Assembly (NCBI RefSeq): GCF_018413605.1
Contig: NZ_JAHCDN010000001.1
Span: forward strand, 1,860,001-1,924,000
Reading direction: 5' to 3'
From: Variovorax sp. PCZ-1
GTDB taxonomy: Bacteria; Pseudomonadota; Gammaproteobacteria; Burkholderiales; Burkholderiaceae_C
Length of the DNA: 64,000 bases
The notes beneath the pieces were generated by a model. It made no database searches and was not told the DNA's origin. It saw only the letters and a program-made list of their open reading frames with translations. Below are positions 25,426 to 34,311 of this stretch, piece by piece. The position numbers and the translations under genes were made by a program. Each line of letters begins with the position of its first letter. The stretch's first letter is position 1.

Positions 25426-25477
25426 TATTTCGCGCAGTATCCGTGCCGGCGAAATGCATTTTTGGCTTATATTTTTA
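25410..25477 (-). repeat. Rep-A copy 11, at the 3' end of the dehalogenase-like gene
   Basis: Plus-strand CACTATCAAAAGAGTAGTAT, TTCGCGCAGTATCCGTGCCG, then TTTTTGGCTTATATTTTT. As in copy 10, the upstream gene terminates at a TAG within the repeat after the residues SLSKE. Confidence 0.88.
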
Positions 25478-25488
25478 ACAAAATCATC

Positions 25489-26619
25489 ATGTCATCAAGC
25501 TCTCTCGAATTCTGCGCTCTGCTGGGCATCACACATCCGCTGATTCAAGCACCGATGGCAGGCGTGCAAGGCAGCGCGCTGGCGATCGCGGTAAGCCAAG
25601 CAGGCGGCTTGGGCTCTCTGCCTTGCGCCATGCTCTCTCCTGAGCAGATCAAAACAGAGATTGAAGCGATTCGCGCTGCAACCGCTAAGCCCTATAACCT
25701 GAATTTCTTCTGCCATGCGCCGCCACCCTTGACGGTAGCCACACCCGAGCGCGAAGCGGCTTGGCGCAAGCTACTCGCACCTTATTACGCAGAACACAGC
25801 ATTGACCCTGCCAGCATCCCTGCGGGCGCAGGCCGCGCGCCTTTCTCCGCCGATCTGTGTGATGTGATCGCACCCTACAAGCCGCCCGTTGTGAGCTTTC
25901 ATTTCGGCCTGCCTGCGCCTGAGCTTGTGGCGCGAATCAAAGCATGGGGAGGTAAAGTGCTCAGCAGCGCCACCACGGTTGCCGAAGCCAAATGGTTGGA
26001 AGCTCATGGCGCGGATGCGATCATCGCGCAAGGGGTAGAAGCAGGCGGGCATCGCGGCATGTTTTTATGTGGCAATGAGCATGGCGTGCATGAGGGCTTG
26101 TCGAATACGTTTCCCAAAGATTGGCGCGATGAGCTCTCCACTCAACAAGGCACTTTCACCCTGCTGCCGCAAATCGTGGCCAGTGTGAAAGTGCCTGTGA
26201 TTGCAGCTGGTGGCATTGCTTCTGCGCAAGGCGTGCAAGCCGCCTTCAAGCTCGGCGCATCCGCCGTGCAAATCGGCACAGCCTTCATGCTCTGCGATGA
26301 AGCCACGACCAGCCAACTCCACCGCGCAGCACTCACTCACTGCGCCGCACATCCTGAGCAACACCACACCCAGCTCACCACCCTCTTCACAGGCCGCCCC
26401 GCACGCGGCATCACCAACCGCATCATGCGCGAACTTGGCAGTATCAACACCACTGCTCCTGCCTTCCCCACCAGCACAGCAGCCATGGCGCCCTTGCGCG
26501 CGGCCGCTGAAAAAACTGGCAAGGCAGATTTTTCTCCGCTGTGGAGCGGGCAAAATGCTAGCGGCTGCCGTGCAGTGCCTGCGGCAGTGCTGCTCCAAGA
26601 TTTGTTGCCTTCTGCCTGA
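25489..26619 (+). CDS. Nitronate monooxygenase (2-nitropropane dioxygenase family)
   Basis: The 376-residue FMN enzyme oxidises alkyl nitronates such as propionate-3-nitronate. Visible motifs are LIQAPMAGVQGSALAIAVSQAGGLGSL (FMN-binding N-terminus), KPYNLNFFCH, the phosphate-binding GADAIIAQGVEAGGHRG with the candidate catalytic His, and VIAAGGIASAQGVQAAFKLGA. This matches class I enzymes. An upstream TTG at 25462 is possible but would start within the Rep-A left arm, so the ATG giving MSSSSLEF is used. Confidence 0.92.
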   Translation: MSSSSLEFCALLGITHPLIQAPMAGVQGSALAIAVSQAGGLGSLPCAMLSPEQIKTEIEAIRAATAKPYNLNFFCHAPPPLTVATPEREAAWRKLLAPYYAEHSIDPASIPAGAGRAPFSADLCDVIAPYKPPVVSFHFGLPAPELVARIKAWGGKVLSSATTVAEAKWLEAHGADAIIAQGVEAGGHRGMFLCGNEHGVHEGLSNTFPKDWRDELSTQQGTFTLLPQIVASVKVPVIAAGGIASAQGVQAAFKLGASAVQIGTAFMLCDEATTSQLHRAALTHCAAHPEQHHTQLTTLFTGRPARGITNRIMRELGSINTTAPAFPTSTAAMAPLRAAAEKTGKADFSPLWSGQNASGCRAVPAAVLLQDLLPSA

Positions 26620-26640
26620 TACCGTCAGGCCAGATGTCTC

Positions 26641-27147
26641 ATGAATATCCAAACACAAAGCATACCCGCTGAAAGCAAGATCCAAGCTTTCGCCAGCGAT
26701 GCAGATTTTGCCGATTGCTACGTCGCGCCCAATCCTTGGCCAGAACTCAGTGCACTACAGCTGTTCATGAAAACCGTGGGTAATACACCGGGCTGGGTCA
26801 ATCTGTTGATGCGGCTTCGCAATCGCATCGTTGCTCTGCTGGGCCTGAAAAATCTTGGCGTGCTCAATGAGTTCAAGCCGACTCATGCATACCAAATTGG
26901 CGAACGCGTCGGCATCTTCACACTACTCTACAACAGCGAATCCGAAGTCATCCTGGGTGATTTGGATAAACACTTGGAAGTGCGCCTCTCGGTGCTCAAG
27001 ACTCAAAACAGCCACGGCTCTTCACAGTTGAGCATCAGCACAGCCGTGCATGAGCACAATGCGTTAGGCAAAATTTATATGCTTTTTGTTGGCCCCATTC
27101 ACAAGATCATCGTACCAGCCGTCCTCAGGCGCGGTTTGAAAACCTGA
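26641..27147 (+). CDS. DUF2867 family protein
   Basis: The 168-residue protein matches the DUF2867 pattern, with an N-terminal DFADCYVAPNPWPELSALQLFMKTVGNTPGWVNLLMRLRN and a beta-rich remainder (RVGIFTLLYNSESEVILGDLDKHLEVRLSV). This domain is often found fused to NAD-dependent epimerases or standing alone; its function is not known to me. It lies 21 bases after the nitronate monooxygenase gene and may be co-transcribed with it. Confidence 0.8.
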   Translation: MNIQTQSIPAESKIQAFASDADFADCYVAPNPWPELSALQLFMKTVGNTPGWVNLLMRLRNRIVALLGLKNLGVLNEFKPTHAYQIGERVGIFTLLYNSESEVILGDLDKHLEVRLSVLKTQNSHGSSQLSISTAVHEHNALGKIYMLFVGPIHKIIVPAVLRRGLKT

Positions 27148-27164
27148 AGCGCAAGCGGCTTCCA

Positions 27165-28541
27165 TCAAGCTTTTTTGCTGCGTACCCGTAACTTGATACG
27201 GATTTCTTGAGCGGCTCGCAGCGTTAAGCGGGCCACTGGTTGTGGAGGCTGATCGCCCTGCGGCAGCAATTCAAATTGCTGCACGATACGCGCCAAAATC
27301 AAAACACTTTCTTGACTCGCAAAAGCTGCACCAGGGCAGGCTCTTTCGCCCAATCCGAAGGGCAAATAGCTGTGTTTGACGGGCGCAGTGCCTAGGAACC
27401 GCTCGGGATCGAAACGATCAGGTTCTTGCCATAAGCCTTTGTGGCGATGAATGACCCAGGGTGAGATCACGACCATATCGCCTGTTTGCACCGCTTTATC
27501 GCGCAAGCATGTATCTTGGGCTGCTTGACGCACATAAAACGCGATGGGCGGATACAAGCGCAATGTTTCCTTGAATACCGCTTGCGTAAAACGTAGCTGA
27601 TGCGTGTCACCAAACTCGGGCGTGCGGCCCTGCCATAAGGCCTGCGCCTCCTGCGCAATGCGCTCTTGCCATTGTGGTTGGTAAGACAACATGCACAGAG
27701 CCCAGCTGAGCGTCGAGGCTGAAGTTTCATGCCCAGCTAAAAACAAGGTGCTGACTTGATCGATCAAATCATTCTCGCCAAGCGTGGCGCCGGTGACAGC
27801 ATCGCGTGCATTGATCAGTGCGGCGAGCATGTCTATGCCGGCATCACGCGCGCCGATCTCCGAGAGATTGCGGTTTTGATAGCGGGTGCGGATATGGGAG
27901 GCGTAAGTTTCACGGATTTGCAAGGCATGCTTGCGCGCAATCCTGCGATGCCAAAAGACGGGCATATAAATCGCACTCAAGCCCATTTGACGCTGCGCCG
28001 CACGCTGGTAGAGACTGAATGCCCTGTGCACATCGTGCGCTTCTTCGGTAGACAAAACCTGCGAGAGTATCGCCCGATACATGATATCGGCCGTCACATG
28101 GCTCATCTGCGGCTCAATTGCAATCGGCTCCTGCGTCATCGCATGCATGCGGGTCAACATGTCATCGACCGCCGCATTCATCAACGGAAACACCTGCCGC
28201 AAATTAGCAACCTCAAAAGCCTGTGCGACCAAACGCCTCTGCTGCTGCCATAGCTCGCCATTGGCGTTGAATAGACTGGTTCCAATCAAGGGCGACAAGA
28301 TGTCATGCAAAAACTCATGCTTGGGAAACTTGGCTGGGCACTCCACCATCACCTCACGCACTGTCTCAGGCGCATTCACCAAGAACACCTTCACCCACGC
28401 CAATCTTCGCACCCCCATTTGGATGCGATAAGCTGCTTGAGGAATCATGTCAAGCATCGATATAGCCCGCTTGCCCAGCCAATCACCCAGCAGAGAAAAG
28501 CGGTTGCTGTGCAATTGAGGCTTAGGAGGCTCCCAGCTCAT
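27165..28541 (-). CDS. Cytochrome P450
   Basis: The 458-residue protein has the full set of P450 signatures: the I-helix oxygen-activation motif AGHETSASTL (about 270), the K-helix ExxR in KETLRLYPP (about 327), and the heme loop FGLGERACPGAAF with the thiolate Cys at about 403. There is no signal anchor, as is usual for bacterial soluble P450s. The arrangement resembles CYP102/CYP4-like fatty-acid or alkane hydroxylases, but the substrate cannot be read. No ferredoxin or reductase is adjacent. It overlaps the upstream membrane hydrolase-like gene by 4 bases, so they are translationally coupled. Confidence 0.94.
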   Translation of the reverse strand: MSWEPPKPQLHSNRFSLLGDWLGKRAISMLDMIPQAAYRIQMGVRRLAWVKVFLVNAPETVREVMVECPAKFPKHEFLHDILSPLIGTSLFNANGELWQQQRRLVAQAFEVANLRQVFPLMNAAVDDMLTRMHAMTQEPIAIEPQMSHVTADIMYRAILSQVLSTEEAHDVHRAFSLYQRAAQRQMGLSAIYMPVFWHRRIARKHALQIRETYASHIRTRYQNRNLSEIGARDAGIDMLAALINARDAVTGATLGENDLIDQVSTLFLAGHETSASTLSWALCMLSYQPQWQERIAQEAQALWQGRTPEFGDTHQLRFTQAVFKETLRLYPPIAFYVRQAAQDTCLRDKAVQTGDMVVISPWVIHRHKGLWQEPDRFDPERFLGTAPVKHSYLPFGLGERACPGAAFASQESVLILARIVQQFELLPQGDQPPQPVARLTLRAAQEIRIKLRVRSKKA

Positions 28542-29779
28542 GATGGCATGCGCCAGCGGTCCTGCAAAGCAAGTGAGCCAGCCGTGAGAGAAAAGTAATC
28601 GTTGAATACGGGCTGCTCAGTCGCCATCAAATACTGAAAATGAATCACAAAGGCATGGCGGCGTATCGCACGATAACGCTCGGCAGACCACATGCGATCA
28701 AAGCGTGCTGACCGCGTGAGGGGTTGGCGAATCGCATTGCCATCAGCAGCCGTGTCCTCAACAACTCCACTCAAAGGCCCAACCAAACCACAGCACAGCG
28801 GATCAGCGGGCGAGGCCAAGTCATACCAAGGCACCGAACCACGAGCGACGTGCAACAGTTCCGAGCGAAACTGCCGTGCTTGTGGAATCAGCGCCAACAC
28901 ACTGATGATCTGTGCCAGCGTGAGTAAATGCAGCTTCTGCATGCGCAGAGCCAATACTGAATTTGTATCTTCCTTACTGAGAGTTGATTGCAAGTGAGAC
29001 AAGACAGAGACTGCTGAAAAACACCCCCCACAGTGCCCAATCAAAAGATACTCATCAGCATCTGTTTGAAGTATTTGCTGCTGAATTTTTTCTGCGAGCA
29101 ATTTGAAACGTGCATCAAAGCGTTGATCACGCCCCAACGCTACTGCCTGCACAAACACCCAGCCTCGCGCCAGCCAAAAAAGGCGCTGACTCTTAGCCGA
29201 TCGCCAAACGCTCAACAAAACCACCAGGCCGACGACAAGACCTGTCACTCCACCCAAGATCTCGTAGAGCCCCTTAGGAATCCACTTTGTAAGACCGAAA
29301 TTTGCAACACCATCTTGCATCAGACTGGCCGCAGACACTCCCACGCCGATCGAGAGTAAGACCATCATTACAAACCAAAGTAATGGCGCCAAGATCATTG
29401 GTAGTATTTGCTTGGCATGCCGCAATACACGCAGACAAGTTCCTGTGGTGATGTGAGTCCAAGCAAATCTCAAATACTGTAAGGATGCAAGCCCATCAGA
29501 TCGTGGCCAATGTGCCTCGAAAAGATCATCCCACTGCAGCCAGTGATAACTCGTGTGTACTTTGTCTTTCTTAGACTCTTCGGTATGGATCTGCCAAGTT
29601 GGCATGAGCTCATCGCGCGTATCCAGCGAAGACACCAGATATTCGCATTGATTGATACTCTGCTGCAAGCCAGCTTGCTCCAAGTATTGCTTATGGTAGA
29701 ACTCCACACCACGCCGGTCAAAGCCACCAAGGTAGAAGACGACTCGTCTTTTGATTTTTAAATCGCTCGTAGTCTTCAT
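28538..29779 (-). CDS. Membrane protein with a hydrolase-like GHCGG motif, P450-coupled
   Basis: The 413-residue product begins VVFYLGGFDRRGVEFYH, has two hydrophobic segments (about residues 120-150 and 165-195), and a soluble C-terminal part. YLLIGHCGGCFSAVSVLSHL resembles an alpha/beta hydrolase nucleophile elbow with Cys in place of Ser. No known family was recognised. The ATGA overlap with the downstream P450 suggests a functional pair, perhaps with this protein acting on or delivering the P450 substrate at the membrane; this is inference. Confidence 0.7.
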   Translation of the reverse strand: MKTTSDLKIKRRVVFYLGGFDRRGVEFYHKQYLEQAGLQQSINQCEYLVSSLDTRDELMPTWQIHTEESKKDKVHTSYHWLQWDDLFEAHWPRSDGLASLQYLRFAWTHITTGTCLRVLRHAKQILPMILAPLLWFVMMVLLSIGVGVSAASLMQDGVANFGLTKWIPKGLYEILGGVTGLVVGLVVLLSVWRSAKSQRLFWLARGWVFVQAVALGRDQRFDARFKLLAEKIQQQILQTDADEYLLIGHCGGCFSAVSVLSHLQSTLSKEDTNSVLALRMQKLHLLTLAQIISVLALIPQARQFRSELLHVARGSVPWYDLASPADPLCCGLVGPLSGVVEDTAADGNAIRQPLTRSARFDRMWSAERYRAIRRHAFVIHFQYLMATEQPVFNDYFSLTAGSLALQDRWRMPS

Positions 29780-29787
29780 GCAGAGAT

Positions 29788-30354
29788 CTACTGTAGCGTA
29801 CCCTTAAGTGCTTTGGGCAATGGCAAAGGCATGACATCAATGCCTTCATCAAGCAGTTCTAATGTCTCGTCATGCGACGCTTGTCCACGTATACCGCGTT
29901 CTTTGGCCTCGCCGTAGTGGATTTTGCGGGCTTCTCTGGCGAAATCATCACCCACATCTTCCGTCTTGGCGAGCACCTCTTTGGCCATTTGCATGTAGGC
30001 GGCCTGGAATTCGGGATTGCGCATGAGTGCATGCATGGGATGCTCTGGCATCTCATTTTTCAAGCTGTTTTCAGTGCTTTTTAGCTCATTCACCGGCATA
30101 TAATTTGCGCGGAGTGCTATTGAATCAGTAGTATTTTGTTGCTTGATTTCATCTGCTGTTAGCGATTGTGGGAGCACATCTTTCGTGCTGCGCAGATTCA
30201 GGCGAGGCGCAGAAAGTTTTTTGGTGATCTGGGCATCATCGCAAATCGGGCATTGCACCAAACCGCGCGCGAGTTGGCTTTGGAAATCTTCTTCGCTGCC
30301 AAACCAACCCTCAAAGCCGTGGCCATGCTGGCATGCGAGATCGAGCACTTTCAT
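29788..30354 (-). CDS. DUF1178 family protein
   Basis: The 188-residue protein has the DUF1178 N-terminus (MKVLDLACQHGHGFEGWFGS, then VQCPICDDAQITKKLSAPRLN), which looks like a small zinc-ribbon with Cys and His. Its C-terminus has the conserved DVGDDFAREARKIHYGEAKERGIRGQA. The linker between the two parts carries a Rep-A element in frame (TTDSIALRANYMPVNE, about residues 73-90). The start overlaps the stop of the upstream NUDIX gene by 4 bases. It closes the nuo-DUF2818-NUDIX operon. Confidence 0.9.
   Translation of the reverse strand: MKVLDLACQHGHGFEGWFGSEEDFQSQLARGLVQCPICDDAQITKKLSAPRLNLRSTKDVLPQSLTADEIKQQNTTDSIALRANYMPVNELKSTENSLKNEMPEHPMHALMRNPEFQAAYMQMAKEVLAKTEDVGDDFAREARKIHYGEAKERGIRGQASHDETLELLDEGIDVMPLPLPKALKGTLQ
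30078..30134 (+). repeat. Rep-A copy 12, inside the DUF1178 gene (antisense to the gene)
   Basis: Plus-strand CCGGCATATAATTTGCGCGG, AGTGCTATTGAATCAGTAGTA. Read by the gene on the other strand it gives DSIALRANYMPVN, the same frame as the copy in nnr. Confidence 0.87.
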
Positions 30355-30968
30355 GCTTTTTCTCCTGAAGACTCAGTCGCCGTGTTGGCCATACGAGGTA
30401 CAGCATTCCAGCCAACTTGTTTACTGCCTGCCAGGAATTGCTGCAAATGCAAAGCACATGTCACGGTTTTGGCATCGGTCACGGTTCCGTCTGCACACCA
30501 AGCAATCAGTTGCTCTGCTGGCGCTGTGAACACGTCCAAAAATTCGCCTTCATCTAGCTCACGCTCACCTAGCACCAAACCGCGCGCGAAGTAAATGTGG
30601 ATGATTTCTGTGGAATACGCAATCGCCAAATGCATGCAACCCGCATAGGCCCACTCGGAAGCGCTGTAGCCAGTCTCTTCGCGTAGCTCACGTAGAGCGC
30701 AAATCAGTGGATCTTCATTCGGATCAAGCTTGCCAGCTGGAAACTCAATCATCTCGCGGCCTACGGGGTAGCGAAATTGCTTTTCCAGAATCACGTCGCC
30801 GTTATCCAGCAACGGAATCACTACGCATGCACCGGGATGGACGACGTACTCACGCGTAGCACTCTTGCCATTTTGCAATTGCACTGTATCGCGCCGCACA
30901 TCGAGGAAACCGCCTTTGTAGACTTGCTGCGATGTCAGCAAAGTCTCGGCTATAGTTTCAGGCTTCAT
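30351..30968 (-). CDS. NUDIX hydrolase, ADP-ribose pyrophosphatase type
   Basis: The 205-residue product (start MKPETIAETLL) carries the Nudix box GKLDPNEDPLICALRELREETGY (G-x5-E-x7-REUxEEx pattern, with the first Glu as E in PNEDP). It also has a preceding EKQFRYPVGREMIEFPAGKL typical of ADP-ribose/NDP-sugar hydrolases. The ATG overlaps the stop of DUF2818 by 4 bases, which decides this start over the in-frame one at 31052. This gene commonly follows nuoN and DUF2818 in betaproteobacteria. Confidence 0.92.
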   Translation of the reverse strand: MKPETIAETLLTSQQVYKGGFLDVRRDTVQLQNGKSATREYVVHPGACVVIPLLDNGDVILEKQFRYPVGREMIEFPAGKLDPNEDPLICALRELREETGYSASEWAYAGCMHLAIAYSTEIIHIYFARGLVLGERELDEGEFLDVFTAPAEQLIAWCADGTVTDAKTVTCALHLQQFLAGSKQVGWNAVPRMANTATESSGEKA

Positions 30969-31264
30969 CCGCGCTTCATCAAATATCGCCACACAAAACC
31001 AGGGAAGGCAAAAGTGATGAAGGCTGTGGCGGTGATCGCGTAAAACTCCCACTTCTGTGGCGAGATTTGCCCAAGTCGTTGCTCAAAGAGCAGCCCTATG
31101 CCGCCTACCACGAAGTACAAAGCAATCAGCTCAAGCAAACGAACGAATAGGCTCTTACCCGAAGCCAAGCGCAAGACGCCAAACAAACGTTGCGTGATGA
31201 ATGGCCAATTGGCTGCTAGCAAGGCCAGCAGGATCACGGCGATAACGGATTCAGTTTGTCCCAT
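30965..31264 (-). CDS. DUF2818 family membrane protein, nuo-associated
   Basis: The 99-residue protein has three hydrophobic segments (VIAVILLALLAANWPFI, LIALYFVVGGIGLLFE and FYAITATAFITFAFPGFVW) and the invariant-looking AANWPF motif of DUF2818. In betaproteobacteria it regularly lies directly downstream of nuoN, as here (31 bases), so it may help complex I assembly; this has not been shown to my knowledge. Confidence 0.9.
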   Translation of the reverse strand: MGQTESVIAVILLALLAANWPFITQRLFGVLRLASGKSLFVRLLELIALYFVVGGIGLLFEQRLGQISPQKWEFYAITATAFITFAFPGFVWRYLMKRG

Positions 31265-31295
31265 ACTGCGGATTGTGAATCAACAAGCCAAAAGC

Positions 31296-32795
31296 TTATC
31301 CTGCCAAGGTCTTAACGATGGCGGAGAGACACAGCTGCATCAAGCCGCTGGGGAATAAGCCCAGCAAGATCACCAGAGCGCCATTGAGCACGAGCACGGT
31401 GCGCACTTCGGTAGACGCTACGGGTTCTGTCACCGTCAGAGGCTCATCAAAGTACATCACTTTGACGATACGCAAGTAATAGAACGCACCCACCAAGCTG
31501 AGCAACACGGCATAAATCGCTAAACCGATGTACATGGTTTGACCGGAAGCCAAGAGCGGCTGCAGCACGGAGAGCTTAGCAAAGAAGCCCACCATTGGCG
31601 GGATGCCTGCGAGCGAAAACAAGCAAATCGCCATCACGGCCGCATAGAGTGGGCTGCGTTGATTGAGGCCTGCTAAATCAGAAATCTCTTCACTTTCAAA
31701 GCCATCGCGCGAGAGCAGCAAGATCACGCCGAAGGTGGCAAGAGTGGTGAGCACATAAGTGATCGCGTAAAACATGGAAGCGCTGTATGCTGCAGCTGCA
31801 CCGCTGGTGTTACCTGTCGTGCCGCTGAACACCACACCAGAGAGCAAACCAAGCAGCAAGAAGCCCATTTGCGCAATCGTGGAGAAAGCCAGCATGCGCT
31901 TCAAATTGGTTTGAGCAATCGCAGCTAAATTACCCACGAGCAGTGAAGCGATGGCCAAGAACATCAGCATCTGCTGCCAATCTTTGGCCAGCGGCAGCAA
32001 GCCTTCCACCAGCAAGCGGATGCAGATAGCAAACGCAGCAAGCTTAGGCGCAGAGCCGATCATGAGCGTCACCGATGTGGGCGCGCCTTGGTACACATCA
32101 GGTACCCACATATGGAAAGGCACTACACCGAGTTTGAAGGCTAGGCCTGCGACGATAAACACGAGGCCAAACACCAGCACCTGATGCTTGAACTGGCCAG
32201 ACTGCACTTGCTTGAACACCGTGGAGATATCAAGCGAGCCGGTAGCGCCATACATCATGGACAGGCCATAAAGCAAGAAGCCGCTGGCCAGCGCGCCGAG
32301 GATGAAGTATTTCATTGCCGCTTCGGTGGAAGCGGCATGATCGCGGCGCAGCGCGACGAGCGCATAGCTGGAGAGCGTGAGCAATTCGAGGCCGACATAG
32401 ATCACGAGGAAGTTGTTGCCCGAGATCATCACGTACATGCCGAGCAAGGCAAAAAGCGAGAGCGTGTACATCTCACCGCCGCGCATCATACCGCGCGCTT
32501 GTGCATAAGGGCGCGCATACACGAGCATCACACCCATAGAGAGCGCAGCAAAGCACTTGAGCCAATGCCCCATCGGATCGCTCACCACCATATTGCCGAA
32601 GGCATAGGCGGTTTGCCCTTCCATCGCATAGATGGCATGCATGAATGCGACCACGCCTAATGTGAGCAGCGTGAGCACATGGGTAGCTGTGCGGCTTGGG
32701 CTTTTGACGAAGAGGTCAGTCAGCAAAATCGTGCAGGCCATCACCAGCAAAACGATTTCGGGATAAACGGCGATCCAGCTTATGGTGTCAATCAT
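31296..32795 (-). CDS. nuoN: NADH-quinone oxidoreductase subunit N
   Basis: The 499-residue antiporter-like subunit of complex I has about 14 membrane helices. The proton-channel motifs are visible: NNFLVIYVGLELLTLSSYALVA with the conserved Glu, FKLGVVPFHMWVPDVYQGAPTSV with the Lys and His, and LKRMLAFSTIAQMGF with the middle Lys. It is the last nuo gene of the operon. It starts 19 bases after the stop of nuoM. Confidence 0.97.
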   Translation of the reverse strand: MIDTISWIAVYPEIVLLVMACTILLTDLFVKSPSRTATHVLTLLTLGVVAFMHAIYAMEGQTAYAFGNMVVSDPMGHWLKCFAALSMGVMLVYARPYAQARGMMRGGEMYTLSLFALLGMYVMISGNNFLVIYVGLELLTLSSYALVALRRDHAASTEAAMKYFILGALASGFLLYGLSMMYGATGSLDISTVFKQVQSGQFKHQVLVFGLVFIVAGLAFKLGVVPFHMWVPDVYQGAPTSVTLMIGSAPKLAAFAICIRLLVEGLLPLAKDWQQMLMFLAIASLLVGNLAAIAQTNLKRMLAFSTIAQMGFLLLGLLSGVVFSGTTGNTSGAAAAYSASMFYAITYVLTTLATFGVILLLSRDGFESEEISDLAGLNQRSPLYAAVMAICLFSLAGIPPMVGFFAKLSVLQPLLASGQTMYIGLAIYAVLLSLVGAFYYLRIVKVMYFDEPLTVTEPVASTEVRTVLVLNGALVILLGLFPSGLMQLCLSAIVKTLAG

Positions 32796-32814
32796 ATTGT
32801 TCTCTTTGCCGTGT

Positions 32815-34290
32815 TTATTTGAGTTTCGTCACAGCGATGTGCTTGATGAGATCCGTCACGGAAGCATCCATCACATCAGTGAAAGGCTTGGGATACACGC
32901 CCATCCAAATCACAGCGGCAGCCAGCAGAGCCAGCATTAAAAATTCTCTGCCATTGATGTCGGTCAAGCCTTTGACATCGTCATTTGTGACGGGGCCAAG
33001 ATACACGCGCTTGAACATCCACAGCGTGTAAGCCGCGCCGAAGATCAGCGCGGACGCTGCGGCCAAGCCGATCATGAAGTCATACTGGATCGCGCCGATG
33101 ATCACCATCCACTCGCCCACAAAACCTGCTGTCCCCGGCAAACCGCAATTGGCCATGGCAAAGAGCAAGGCAAAGGCTGCGAACTTCGGCATGGTGTTCA
33201 CCACGCCGCCGTAGCTGGCGATCTCACGAGAATGCACGCGGTCATACAGCACACCGATGCAAAGGAACATGGCCGCAGACACGAAACCATGCGCAATCAT
33301 TTGCACGATGCCGCCGGCAATGCCCAGCGGATTGAAGATGAAGAAGCCAAGCGTCACAAAGCCCATGTGCGCGACCGATGAATAAGCCACGAGCTTTTTC
33401 ATGTCTTGCTGCACCATAGCAACCAGGCCGACGTAGATCACAGCGATGAGTGACAAAGCAATGATCAACCAAGCCCATTCTTTGGATGCATCAGGCAAGA
33501 TGGGCATGGAGAAACGCAAGAAGCCATAAGCGCCGAGTTTCAACATGATCGCCGCCAGCACGGCTGAGCCGCCTGTGGGCGCTTCCACGTGAACATCAGG
33601 CAACCAAGTATGAACGGGGAACATCGGCACTTTGACTGCGAAGGCCGCGAAGAAAGCGAAGAAGAGAAGCGTTTGCTCTTTGGCGCTGAGTGGCAATTTG
33701 TGCCAAGTGAGGATATCAAAACTGCCACCTGATTTCGTGTAGAGGTAAATCAAGGCAATTAGCATGAGCAAAGAGCCCAGCAGCGTGTAGAGGAAGAATT
33801 TGAAGGCCGCGTAAATCTTGTTCGGCCCGCCCCACACGCCAATCAAGATATACATCGGGATCAGCGTGGCTTCAAAGAACACGTAAAACAAGATGCCATC
33901 GAGCGCGCTGAACACACCAATCATGAGGCCAGACAAGATCAAAAAAGCGCCCATGTATTGATTGACGCGCTCGGTGATGACTTCCCAGCCTGCGATCACC
34001 ACGATGATGGTGATGAAAGCCGTGAGCGGCACAAACCAGAAAGATATGCCATCCAAACCCAAGTGGTAATGCACATTGAAACGCGTGATCCACGGCATGT
34101 TTTCCACAAACTGCATCGCGGAGGTACCGAGCTTGAAGCCGTCGTACAGCGCGAGCGTGACGAGGAAGCTAAGAACAGCGCCCACGAGCGCGATCCAGCG
34201 CACGGTGCGCGCTTGATCATCGCGCCCTAAAGCTAATAACAGAACACCGAAAGCAATCGGCATCCAGATGGCAGCACTAAGAAGTCCCAT
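32815..34290 (-). CDS. nuoM: NADH-quinone oxidoreductase subunit M
   Basis: The 491-residue membrane antiporter-like subunit has the family signature VKVPMFPVHTWLPDVHVEAPTGGSAVLAAIMLKLGAYG, a helix-5 Glu in LFYVFFEATLIPMYILIGVWGG, and the conserved LVAYSSVAHMGF Lys-containing stretch. It pumps protons in the distal arm of complex I. It lies between nuoL and nuoN with short spacers. Confidence 0.97.
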   Translation of the reverse strand: MGLLSAAIWMPIAFGVLLLALGRDDQARTVRWIALVGAVLSFLVTLALYDGFKLGTSAMQFVENMPWITRFNVHYHLGLDGISFWFVPLTAFITIIVVIAGWEVITERVNQYMGAFLILSGLMIGVFSALDGILFYVFFEATLIPMYILIGVWGGPNKIYAAFKFFLYTLLGSLLMLIALIYLYTKSGGSFDILTWHKLPLSAKEQTLLFFAFFAAFAVKVPMFPVHTWLPDVHVEAPTGGSAVLAAIMLKLGAYGFLRFSMPILPDASKEWAWLIIALSLIAVIYVGLVAMVQQDMKKLVAYSSVAHMGFVTLGFFIFNPLGIAGGIVQMIAHGFVSAAMFLCIGVLYDRVHSREIASYGGVVNTMPKFAAFALLFAMANCGLPGTAGFVGEWMVIIGAIQYDFMIGLAAASALIFGAAYTLWMFKRVYLGPVTNDDVKGLTDINGREFLMLALLAAAVIWMGVYPKPFTDVMDASVTDLIKHIAVTKLK

Positions 34291-34311
34291 AGTCTTGATT
34301 CCTTGTTCTTC

